Source of the DNA: Mercurialis annua
Lineage: Eukaryota; Streptophyta; Magnoliopsida; Malpighiales; Euphorbiaceae
DNA length: 64,000 nt
Reading direction: 5' to 3'
Assembly: GCF_937616625.2 (NCBI RefSeq)
Contig: NC_065577.1
Span: 20,163,501-20,227,500 of the forward strand
A model generated the notes under the pieces. That model worked only from the letters and a program-made list of their open reading frames with translations. It ran no database searches and was not told where the DNA came from. Shown piece after piece: positions 10,716 through 19,301 of the stretch (its first letter is position 1; every line of letters begins with the position of its first letter). The translations under genes were made by a program, and so were the position numbers.

Positions 10716-12431
10716 CCCCGTGACTTGTGTTTTCTTTGATGTGGATTGGGCTTCCCTGCTCCCCCTGGCTCCGACCTGACAAAATTAACCCTTGTATTTA
10801 CTCGGTCTTGGCCTTCCTTGGCCACCACGAAATGTTGTAATCGTCCTTGGCAAACCAGCTTGTCTATCTCACTCCGCAAACGCCCACATTCCTCTGTATC
10901 GTGGCCATAGCCATCATGGAATTCACAGAATTTAGACCGGTCTCCATCCTTTACCAGCCTCGGGGGATAACGAATCTCTTCATTATTGTGCTTGATCCAA
11001 GATAAAATCTGCTCCCTCGGAGTGTTAAGTGGTACATATTGTCTCGGTACCCCTGCTCGGTCTACGTATCCTTCAGTTCCTCCGCCAATGCTGAAACTCG
11101 GCTTTGTACCAGGCCCCGTGCTAGGCGGACTGGGTTGAGCATTGAACGGCTTGTTACCCCTGTACCCCGAAGTCTCATTCAGAGGTCGGTACCGATCTTG
11201 ACTGCGGCTAGATCCCTGAGCATTCTGCGTTTTACTGGGAACCGGGCTAGCCATCCCATAAGCCTTCCTTTGTCTTTCCTCGTCGAGATTGATATAATTC
11301 CAAGCGATGTCCATCAACTCGGTGTAAGTGTCAACCGGGTTAGTGATCAGGCTATCTCGGAAGACTTGCATGCTGGTGTTATCTTTCATAGCATCAATGG
11401 CAGTATCATCGTTTAAATCTTCTATCATGATTGCCTCGGCATTGAACCGAGCAATGTAAGCCGTCAACCGGGTTAGTGACGAGTGACTTCATCACACAGA
11501 GTTTTCTGATGCTGTGACGCTGCACTCGAGCTGTGAACACTTTCAGCCCCGTTTTTCCTGACCGTTGGAACTCTTGCTCTCGCGGTCCGCAGAGGATCTG
11601 CCTCCAGGTCTGGGTCTCCCCTCCCCAAGCCAGCGTCTCCGCGCTGTGTCCCCGGTGGAAGATTCTCATCTTGCACCCCCTCCCTTCGAGGAGGAGGAGG
11701 ATCATTCCGACCTTCGTCTCTCGGAAAAGGGCGATCGTACCGACCTTCGTCTCTCGGCAGAGGGCGATCTTGCCGACCTTCGTCTCTCGGCAGATTAGTA
11801 TCACGGTGGTCTTCGCCTCTTGGCGCTTGATGCTCTGTTGGATCCCTAGGTCTTGGTCGTGGGTGATCGTTCCGACCTTCTTCTCTCGGAGGACAACCAT
11901 CCCGAAACTCAACAGCTCGGGGTGGAGGGGCCACGGGGGTTGCCTTGGGATTGTAACCTGGGTAATACTGGGACATGACTGCAAAATGCATCTGTTGGGC
12001 CTGATGCAGTTGGCGACCATGTATTCTAAATATTCTTGAGCTTGTAAGACCGCCGAAGGTATATCTTGCCTAGAAGTTGTTCCTGTTCTCGTAGCCACCA
12101 GTGTAGCGTCTACCGGAAAGTTGAGTTGAGTGGGAGACAAGGTATTGTGGAGGAAACTCTAAGGCACGGTGGTTCCTGGGGTGGATAAGTTGGTGTGGCT
12201 TGCATCTGAAGCAAAAGGGTTTGCCCTAGGATAGTTTTCCAGTCCATACAAAGGCACAAAACCAGCTCCACTAATGGGGGCCCTGGATCCTCCAACCTGA
12301 ACATTCGCCGGAGGAGTTAAGCCAGTGATCACAGAGGTCCGACCACTAGCAGAAACTCCACCAACCAAGTTAGTGTCGGTAACCGTAGTTCCCAGAGGGT
12401 CTACTCTGTCCAAGACAGGATCATCAACCAT
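10712..12431 (-). pseudogene. Tat gag, frameshifted and lacking its core
   Basis: Starts at the ATG 67 bases past the PBS (12431, MVDDPVLDRVD). It runs in one frame to 12159, is shifted into a second frame (through about 12000) and a third (11991-11473), and ends in a fourth block (11467-10712). That last block has the gag C-terminal half (YIARFNAEAIMIEDLNDD), then FCEFHDGYGHDTEEC, a C-x2-H-x4-H-x4-C zinc-knuckle variant. The usual central capsid segment between 11473 and 11467 is missing, so a deletion is likely there. A short direct repeat (GTCAACCGGGTTAGTGA at about 11464 and 11330) lies near the break and might have mediated it. Confidence 0.8.
11707..11905 (-). repeat. 33-bp tandem repeats inside Tat gag
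   Basis: CCGACCTTCGTCTCTCGG recurs at 11707, 11740, 11773 and, in variant form, 11872, always a multiple of 33 bp apart. On the - strand this encodes an 11-residue charged repeat of the type RDEGRxDRPxP. Confidence 0.8.
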
Positions 12432-12497
12432 TGTTTCTCGTCAAGATCTGATCAGCAACGTCAAAAGAACAAGAGCAGAACAGGGGATATAACACGT

Positions 12498-12515
12498 TTC
12501 CCACAGACGGCGCCA
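12498..12515 (-). other. Primer binding site of the Tat element
   Basis: On the - strand TGGCGCCGTCTGTGGGAA starts two bases after the 5' LTR. The leading TGG is the complement of a tRNA CCA end and the next bases, CGCCG, resemble Asp/Arg-type primer sites of Tat and Athila elements. The exact tRNA was not determined. Confidence 0.8.
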
Positions 12516-12517
12516 AG

Positions 12518-13296
12518 TGATAAATCACTAACTGGGATCCGAGCTTCTATCAGCCTGCACACCACAAACAGAACAGAGGTCAGAAGGAACTCCGGTGGGG
12601 GTCACCGGACGTTCACTCCGACGCTCAAGCAAGTATTTCAAGTAGGGGAAGAAGAAGAAGAGAAAGAATAATTCTGAGAGTAGAGAAAAAGAAGTTACCT
12701 AGGGTTTATCCTTAAACCCTCTATTTATAGTTAGGGTTTAAGGACAAACCTGCCTTGCTGGCAGGCTGTGAGCTAAGTGGTCCCAGAATTCAGTTATGCC
12801 TACGTGGCAGAATATCCCTGCGGGAGGCGCAGTTGGTTAGGTGTGTCAGAGGGAACATTCCTCACGTACCTGTCAGAGGATCTTCTGTGGTCCCAGTATC
12901 TGGTACACGAGCGTGTGCTCTTGGGCAGGACCTCGGAGCTCGGTCGGACCTTGAAGCCCGGATAACTTGGGGACCAAGTTATCATGGTTCTGGTATTTGA
13001 GGACATCTCGAAGCTCGGGTCGTATGATCTGACCTTTCGGGTCCATGAACCCGGAGCTCGACCCGGGTCTGAGTCGAATATAACTCGGAGCCCGGATAGA
13101 ATCCTTGGTTCGACCTTATCAGACATGATTGTCTCGGATGATGTTCGAATGCCCATCGATCCGATGACCCCCCAAGTCGTGTGATCTATGATTTTGAGAA
13201 GGTCGGACGTTGTTATCAGGTCGGTGAAATGCTTGACTTAGCGATGTTCGTTCCTGGCGAGGTTGCTTTGCCCCTATTAGATGTGCTACGTTATCA
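12518..13296 (-). repeat. 5' LTR of the Tat element
   Basis: Pairs with 1732-2513. One GAA triplet is missing from the purine-rich stretch near 12650 and about 15 bases differ. A TATA-like TATAAATAG lies at 12721-12729 on the - strand. Confidence 0.95.
12721..12729 (-). promoter_or_regulatory. TATA-like box of the Tat 5' LTR promoter
   Basis: TATAAATAG on the - strand in the transcribed direction, conserved between both LTRs. Confidence 0.5.
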
Positions 13297-13301
13297 ATAA
13301 T
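13297..13301. repeat. Right target-site duplication (ATAAT) of the Tat element
   Basis: Directly follows the LTR terminal CA; identical to 1727-1731. Confidence 0.95.
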
Positions 13302-13479
13302 ATTAAATGTTGAATATTATAATTGCTAGAATTAGGCTGAAGTCTCGGTTTCCCCCGAGCATTAGTTTTCTTGCAGGTTTATTATAATTGTATGTTAATC
13401 GAAAGGCTAGCTACGGGTTTTGGTACTACATTACCCATACCCTAGCGCCGGTCACGATTCACGAAAATGGGTCGTGACA
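13302..13479 (+). repeat. 5' LTR of copy A, right end
   Basis: Continues the LTR broken at 1731 and ends GGGTCGTGACA. It matches 29925-30101 of copy B almost base for base and the end of the solo LTR at 56559 more loosely. Confidence 0.9.
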
Positions 13480-13483
13480 AACT

Positions 13484-13495
13484 TGGTATCAGAGC
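13484..13495 (+). other. Primer binding site of copy A (initiator Met tRNA type)
   Basis: TGGTATCAGAGC, four bases after the LTR end, is the classic plant PBS complementary to initiator Met tRNA. It is followed by 327 bases of untranslated leader (13496-13822) in which I see no gene. Confidence 0.95.
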
Positions 13496-13822
13496 TTTGG
13501 TTTCAAACCAAGGCCAATTGGTTGCTATGTGTTTACTCTGTTAAGTATGGTTGTGTCTTAGGAACTACTGCAGATATAGGTTTCTGTCATGTCTTTAAAA
13601 ACGTCATCTTTTGATTTTTAAAACATTTTGCCTACACCAATAGGATTGCGTCGACTCAGTCATTATATGTTGATTAATGCTTTTGATAGTTGCTGTTATT
13701 TCACTTGGGTGAACATTTTAATGTTGTTGATTTCTCGGGAAATCCTAATTATTACTTGTTTTGTTTCATACTTGGGTATGAATTATGTGTTATTTAAATT
13801 GTTTTTGTTCAATCCTTAGGAT

Positions 13823-15133
13823 ATGGACAACGTTGTTCGTACTCGTGCTCATGTTGCGGCAGAGCAAGAAGTTGAGGCTGATGATGCGATTTCCGTGGAA
13901 GTCGATCAGAACGTACCACCAGTTCAAGCAAATGCTGGACGTGGTAGAGGTAGAGGTGCTGGCAGTGGTAGAGGTGCTGGTAGAGGTAGAGGAGCTAGTG
14001 TTGGTAGAGGTGGAGCTAGAGGACGTGGTGCAGCAGGTGTTCACGCACCGAATGTGCAGCAGGCACCAGAGGTGCAACAGGCACCAAACATGCAGGCGTT
14101 TGACTTCACTACTTTCTTGGCTAGCATTGTCGAGATGCAGAACAACCAGGCTCTTCTATAGAATCAGTGTACTGTATTGGGTCAGTTAGCGTAGCAACAG
14201 CAACCTCAGGCTGGTGTTGTAGCTGATATGGGTGGACTTGCTGGTGTCGATCATATTCCGACAGACAGAGAGATGGTGATGACCTACACGAAGTTGACTC
14301 CGACTTCATTTGACGGCACTGTGATGCTCTTGAATTTTTGGAGGAGTTTGAGTACAACAGTCAGAGAATTCAGGCTATTGATCGCCAATCAGTTATGCTT
14401 GTGGAGATGTCGCTGAAGGGTCCAGCTAAGGACTTGTTTCGCGATAACATCAGGCCAGAGATGGCTACATTGACTTGGGCTGAGTTTGTGAACAGGGTCA
14501 GAGGTTACTATCTACCCTTCTCTGTTATTGAGAATTTCAGAGAAAAGTTGCTAAATTTGAAGAAATGGGATAGATCGGTGACAGACTACACTACAGAGTT
14601 TGTCCGTTTGGGGAAGTTTGCTACAGATCTACAGGGTGATCGAGGGCGAGTGAACGACCGCTATGTTAGGTGTTTAGGCTCGGAATTTCTTCCCTTGCTG
14701 ATAGAGACAAACATGGAGTTCTCTCGAGTAGTGGATAGTGCTCGTCGGATGGAGAGCTCATTGGTTCAGTTTGGGACGATCTCTGACCCTTTCCAGAATC
14801 AGAAGGGAAAGAGTGATCTTTCTAGTGGGAGGGCAGCAGACCCCGACGCAGCATGGTAGTGTAAGTTACTACAGCGGCTCTTCTCAGGCCAATAGGGGGA
14901 GTCATCGGACGCAAAACAAGGGGAGGCATAGTGCTAGTAGTGCTCCGTACAGTTCTAGCAGTAGTGGGAGTAACCATGGTTCAGGACGCGGGTATAGTGG
15001 TGGATCGAGCATTCCGTTCCGCCAGAATTGCAGACGCATGCATTATGGTCAGTGCCACTTAGCTCCTTGAAGTTGTTTCTCTTGTGGCCAGCCGAGTCAT
15101 TTCTCCAGGGAGTGTCCGACATCTGGGCAGCAG
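13823..15133 (+). pseudogene. gag of copy A
   Basis: Starts at ATG 13823 (MDNVVRTRAHVAAEQE) and carries an RG-rich tract at residues 38-73 and a QQAP-rich stretch. TAG stops interrupt at 14159-14161 and 14192-14194. A frameshift near 14325 moves the reading to the capsid part, which shows MSLKGPAKDLFRDNI, TWAEFVNRVRGYYLP and LGSEFLPLLIETNMEFSRVV, as in the Retrotrans_gag family. A further shift at the G-rich stretch near 14825 leads to a Ser/Gly-rich region and a zinc knuckle [14 protein letters not shown] (C-x2-C-x4-H-x4-C), preceded by a TGA at 15068-15070. Copy B carries the same two TAGs and both frameshifts; the TGA is private to copy A. Confidence 0.88.
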
Positions 15134-16205
15134 ATGTCCAACAGTTATGCTACTGGGCAGAGTTCTCAGCAGCAGCCGCAGGGTCAGGCCAGAGTGTTCA
15201 CTCTTACTCCTCAGGATGCGCGTGCATCAAATGTTGTGGTGCAAGGTACCATTCCAATTTCTTTTACTGATGCTTTGTTATTTTTTGATGCGGGTGCAAC
15301 CCATTTGTTTTTGTCTACGTGTTTTGCGGGAAAATTGGGTATTGCACCATCTATTATGAGTGAACCTCTAGCTGTGTCTACACCTATGTCTGAAGGTGTA
15401 GTAGTGGACATCGTTTATCCTTCTTGTCCAGTGGTTATTCAGGGTAGAAAATTATGTGATGATTTGATTGTACTTGACATTCTTTCTTTTGATGTCATTT
15501 TGGGGATGGACTGGTTGTCACGCCATTTTGCTTCTATTGACTGTCGAGGGAAGTCAGTCGAGTTTAAGATTCCAGGTGATCTACCATTTTCCTTTCAGGG
15601 GGAAAAGGCGGAGACACCTAGGAATTTGATTTCCGCCATCAAGGCGAAGCGGATGTTAGGCAAGGGTTGCCAGGGTTTTCTTGTTGTGGTTCGTTATTTG
15701 GAGGCTGATAGTGGTGATATGTATAGTGTTCCGATAGTGAATGAGTTCACTGATGTGTTTCGAGATGAATTACCTGGATTATCACCTGACCGTGAGATTG
15801 AGTTTTGCATTGATGTGGTTTCTGGTACAGCTCCAATTTCGATACCTCCGTATCGGATGGCTCCTACAGAGCTGAAGGAGTTGAAGGACCAGTTACAAGA
15901 GTTGTTGGATAGCGGGTTCATCAGACCGAGTACTTCTCCATGGGGTGCTCCAGTTCTGTTTGTGAAGAAGAAAAACGGTTCCTTTCGACTGTGTATCGAC
16001 TACAGACAGTTGAACAAGGCTACTGTCAAGAACAGATATCCTCTTCCTCGCATCGATGATTTGTTTGACCAGTTGCAGGGTGCGAAGTGTTTTTCCAAGA
16101 TTGATTTGAGGTCTGGGTATCATCAACTTCGGATCCGTGATATAGATGTGCCTAAGACTGCTTTTTGGACGCGATATGGACATTTTGAGTTTCTGGTTAT
16201 GTCCT
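15134..16205 (+). pseudogene. Protease and truncated reverse transcriptase of copy A
   Basis: An uninterrupted 357-codon frame that ends where CACTA sequence begins. Protease: [20 protein letters not shown] holds the active-site Asp, followed by [14 protein letters not shown] begins about residue 240 with [17 protein letters not shown], then [22 protein letters not shown] and [11 protein letters not shown]. The truncation comes before the FIDD catalytic box, so the enzyme cannot work. The first codons are joined to the zinc-knuckle region by an in-frame 156-bp deletion relative to copy B (junction 15138/15139). Confidence 0.9.
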
Positions 16206-17207
16206 AATCTGATATTTCTCCCTTCATCGGCAAACTCAGAATGCAGTTCACTAAAACGTTTCCAAGCCGGAGAGTCGGACGGGTGGCACATCTTATCACC
16301 ATCCATCTCGTGGTCTGCGTGCCACGTCATATGCCGAGCAGTGGCTTTCGAAGCGTACAACCTCTGTAGCCTCAGAGTTATTGGAAAATAGAACATTTTA
16401 CTATATGGCACGTTAGCCTTTCTTTTTGTGGATTTTCCGTGGGTCATAGGTTTCCACCGCGCATAATTGCAAACTTTGCAGTGCGTTAGATCCGCGTCCT
16501 CCCCCAAATAAATCATACAATTATAGAAACAACAGTCAATAACCTCAACTGGCAACCCCAAACCTTTAACCAGCTTCTTAATTTTAGCAAAATTCGTTGG
16601 CATCTTGTTGTCCTCCGGGAGCAGCTCCTGTATCAATCCGCATACGTCGTCAACTAAAGCTACTAAACCCTTATGTCGACACTTGATCTCCATCACTTTA
16701 GCAGATGCAGAAAATGGAGAGTGTCTGCTATTCCCAGGCCATATGTCTTCTTCAGCCGCACGCATCATATCATAAAATTTTTGAGCTTCAGCATTCGGGA
16801 GCTCATCTTCAGGAAACGTTATTTCTGGACCGGCCGCATCAAGAATCATTCTTTGAGCGCAACTGAACTTACTTGGCCCCTCATTTTCATAGTTGAACTC
16901 AACATCCTGCTCTGGTAACTGTGCAAGGGGAGGGGGGGTTCAAAACGGTCCCCTCTCCATGAAAAACCCATACTTGGTAACCTTTCACGAACCCATTCTT
17001 CAATAGATGGAATTCCACCACATCGACATCCCGATAGCTTGTATTTCGACAACCTCTCTTAGGGCAGGGGCATTTTATCTGTACTCCAGTCATACAAGTC
17101 GGATGCCGTAATGCAAACCGGACAAACTCCTTCACATGCTCCTTATACCCTGTGGTTAGCAGCCCGTTTGTGTGGCTCCTGTACATCCAACTGCGGTCTG
17201 TCTCCAT
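16206..17207 (-). pseudogene. TNP2-like CACTA transposase, N-terminal part, frameshifted and truncated
   Basis: Reads on the - strand from ATG 17207 (METDRSWMYR). Residues 1-95 match the Transpos_assoc-type N-terminus of plant CACTA proteins (FVRFALRHP, KCPCPKRGC, VVEFHLLKNGFVKGY, WVFHGE). At a run of seven C bases (plus-strand G run around 16928-16938) the frame shifts; the next block holds LVKGLGLPVEVIDCC, LTHCKVC and the Transposase_21 stretch RLYASKATARHMTWHADH, then HPSDSPAWKRF and RNIRL at the break. The DDE-type catalytic core that follows in intact proteins is lost. The frame runs on into antisense RT, giving an artificial 318-codon chimera. Confidence 0.88.
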
Positions 17208-18893
17208 TTCTGTAGCGCGGATAATTAGAGGTGGGGTTTTAACTCGAGATAAGCAAAGTCAATGTAATTGACTGCTGAAAAGGTAGGGCCCTATCCCATT
17301 TGCAAAACAGGCGCCCCGTAACTCGGCCACGATATATGCCTAGCAACGGAGAAAAATATTCGGCAGCCTTCAGGCGTCGTTCTCCTTTAGTGCGATATTT
17401 AGTATATGTGTTATAACGCTAATTATATATTCCACGAGGAATAAGCGTTACAAAACATATATTATACATCCACCCTGAGAACAAACGCTGGAAAACAACC
17501 GAATATTTTTCTACCGCTACTAGACATATATGGTTTTTCGTGATCGAGTTACGGAAGCACCAGTTTAGCGAACTGTACAAACTGTACAATCCCGTGTTGT
17601 TCAATCTCTTGAACTCACGGGACGGGAACTCTATGGCTAGGTTTACGATTTTATTCAGTGGGAATAAAATTGAGGTTTATTTAGGTTGAATCTTATAAAT
17701 AAAATCTGTTCCAACTAAAATAAATCAAATTAATTAAGCGATAAAACCTACTTGTTGAAGGGCAGAACCGTAAAGAGAAGGTGACACGTCCGGATCAATT
17801 GGAACCACGGTGCGCGGGCTATCAGCGACTGTCAGACCGATCATGGTAAATAAAACACGTATTAATACAAAAAATTAAAAAAAATCGGCAGCACTTCCCC
17901 TAAAAATGAGCATCACCCATTTTTCAGGGAAGTCCTGCAAGCGTATTACATAGCACAAACGCCAATCACAACAATTATACACACCTATATCACAACCAAA
18001 ATACAGCTAAGTTTTAATCAAAATCAATAAACCTAACTAACATAATTAAATAACGGTTTATTTTATTACATTTTACTCATTTAAATAAAAATTTATTTTA
18101 TTTATTATTATTATTACAAATTGACTAAACAAATCTAAACTAACCCATTACAAAATTATTACAATTAACTAAAATAAAATAATAAAATATAAACTAACTT
18201 ACTATATTTAGTAATATATTAATTTTAGTATATTTTAAACTCATTTATTTTCATAAATTAAATCAATTCTAATTATTATAATATTTAAACTAAGTATAAT
18301 ATAATTAATTATAACTAATTTATTTATAAAAATCTGACCTAATACCTAATAAAAAATAGATTAGTTTAATCTAATCTAATAATCTAAATAACCTAATAGT
18401 TTGCCAAATTAATAATTAATTAATTAATAAAATAATTACTTTAAAGAACTTACCTCATTGCCGACGGGAGAAGGCAGAGCACGGCGGGGCAAGGCGGAGC
18501 ACGGCGGCAGCGACCTCAACACTACAATAAAGAAGCAATAATTAAAAAAAATTACTATAAATAAAACTTAAATAAAAATTACATAACTGAGTTCAGCGGT
18601 AGATGGAGGCAGGCGGCGGCAGACCGGTGGGCAGTTTGGTGGTAGGCGGAACGGTGGCAGTGTGGTGGCAGTTCGGTGGGCGGAGGCGGTGGCAGTCTGC
18701 TGGTAGCAAATGGGAGCAGCAAATGGCGAGCAGCAAACGGCGACCAAGGAACGACGACAAGGGAACGGCGGCGAGCAGCGAACGGCGGCGACGGTGGAAC
18801 AGTGGCAGTTTGGTGGTAGGCGGAACGTTTTGTTTTTGGCAAAAAGAAAGAATGAGAGAAGAAGGGAGGCACGCGATTTTAATTAATTAGGTT
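17208..18893 (-). other. Non-coding leader region of the CACTA element
   Basis: Upstream of the transposase start on the - strand. 17640-18460 is very AT-rich. 18460-18870 is GC-rich with repeated GGCGGCAG- and GTGGTAGGCGGAACG-type strings (the latter near 18640 and 18810). No gene is supported; a 95-codon frame here is low-complexity. Confidence 0.5.
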
Positions 18894-19002
18894 AAAAATT
18901 TGCGACGGACTCCTTTCGTCCATCGCAAATGGTGCTTAATGAAACGGTGCGTTTCATTAAGCACCATTTGCGACGGACTAAAGGAGTCCGTCGCAAATTT
19001 TT
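18894..19002. repeat. Near-perfect 53-bp inverted repeat with 3-nt loop in the CACTA subterminal region
   Basis: Arms 18894-18946 and 18950-19002 are complementary apart from about two positions; the loop is GTG. Each arm contains a smaller inverted repeat of GCGACGGAC with GTCC(A/G)TCGC, so a nested or cruciform fold is possible. Further GCGACGG(A) units continue to about 19270. Confidence 0.9.
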
Positions 19003-19281
19003 TACCCCAATTTTGCGACGGAATCCTTTGTCCATCGCAATTTTATTGAATGAAATGATGTAGCGACAGATATTGTTAATCCGTAGCCAAAAACTTTGGG
19101 ATTTAAAATGGCGGGAGTTGTCCCGCCACGATAGCGACAGATTTGGGACGGCCATTCCGTCGCAAATGTGGCGGGAGCTTTCCCGCCATCATTTTCAATG
19201 AAATCAGCGACGGATTTGTCATCCGTCGCTGATTCCGTCTCAAAAAATATAAAATAGCGACGGATGTCATTCCGTTGCAAA

Positions 19282-19301
19282 AAGTGAGATTTCTAGTAGT
19301 G
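19282..19301 (-). repeat. CACTA terminal sequence (5' terminal inverted repeat)
   Basis: On the - strand the terminus reads CACTACTAGAAATCTCACTT. The partner repeat is absent because the other end has been lost, so a 3-bp target duplication cannot be checked. Confidence 0.85.

Larger units (their letters stand above)
1732..13296 (-). mobile_element. Complete Tat/Retand-like Ty3/gypsy element nested in the copy A LTR
   Basis: An 11,565-bp insertion bounded by two LTRs (782 and 779 bp), each starting TG and ending CA, and by a perfect ATAAT duplication. On the - strand the order is 5' LTR (12518-13296), PBS, gag, protease, RT, RNase H, a second RNase H, integrase, a hairpin, an 18-bp minisatellite, a gene on the opposite strand, polypurine tract and 3' LTR (1732-2513). 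The second RNase H, the interior tandem repeat and the antisense extra ORF are the known hallmarks of the Tat lineage (Retand-like members). By eye the LTRs differ at about 15 substitutions plus one 3-bp indel, roughly 2%, mostly C/T and G/A changes. gag and pol are broken, so the copy is not autonomous. Confidence 0.95.
1..16205 (+). mobile_element. Ty3/gypsy LTR retrotransposon copy A (Tekay/Del-like), 5' portion, split by a nested element
   Basis: The element is read on the + strand: 5' LTR (entering from the left edge of the window, interrupted at 1732-13296, ending at 13479), an initiator-Met-type primer binding site, gag with a zinc knuckle, protease and the first half of reverse transcriptase. 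It stops abruptly at 16205, where CACTA sequence begins. The last part of RT, RNase H, integrase and the 3' LTR are absent. A sister copy at 28517-34522 runs further and allows lesions to be compared. The long LTR (about 3.1 kb, judged from the related solo LTR at 53430-56559) and the Met PBS suggest the Tekay/Del chromovirus lineage. The chromodomain that would confirm this is not present, so the lineage is an inference. Confidence 0.85.
16206..19301 (-). mobile_element. CACTA (En/Spm) DNA transposon, 5' part, 3' part missing
   Basis: On the - strand the element begins at 19301 with CACTACTAGAAATCTCACTT, the standard start of this superfamily, followed by GCGACGGA-type subterminal repeats, a long non-coding leader and the start of a TNP2-type transposase. 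It is cut at 16206, where it joins the reverse transcriptase of copy A. The outer side at 19302 is satellite, so the element probably inserted into the satellite before the fusion occurred. Confidence 0.88.

Noticed and set aside
13484..13495. Possible tRNA gene at TGGTATCAGAGC
   Set aside because: Only the primer binding site is present next to the LTR; no tRNA cloverleaf surrounds it, here or at 30106.
13785..14189. 134-codon frame overlapping gag in copies A and B (also 30393-30797)
   Set aside because: A shifted reading of the RG-rich gag tract; gag itself reads from 13823 and 30431.
15893..16849. 318-codon - strand frame
   Set aside because: An accidental fusion of TNP2 transposase with the antisense strand of copy A RT across the 16205 junction.
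18579..18890. 95-97-codon frames on both strands in the GC-rich CACTA leader
   Set aside because: Low-complexity repeats (GGCGGCAG type) open on both strands; no domain is seen.
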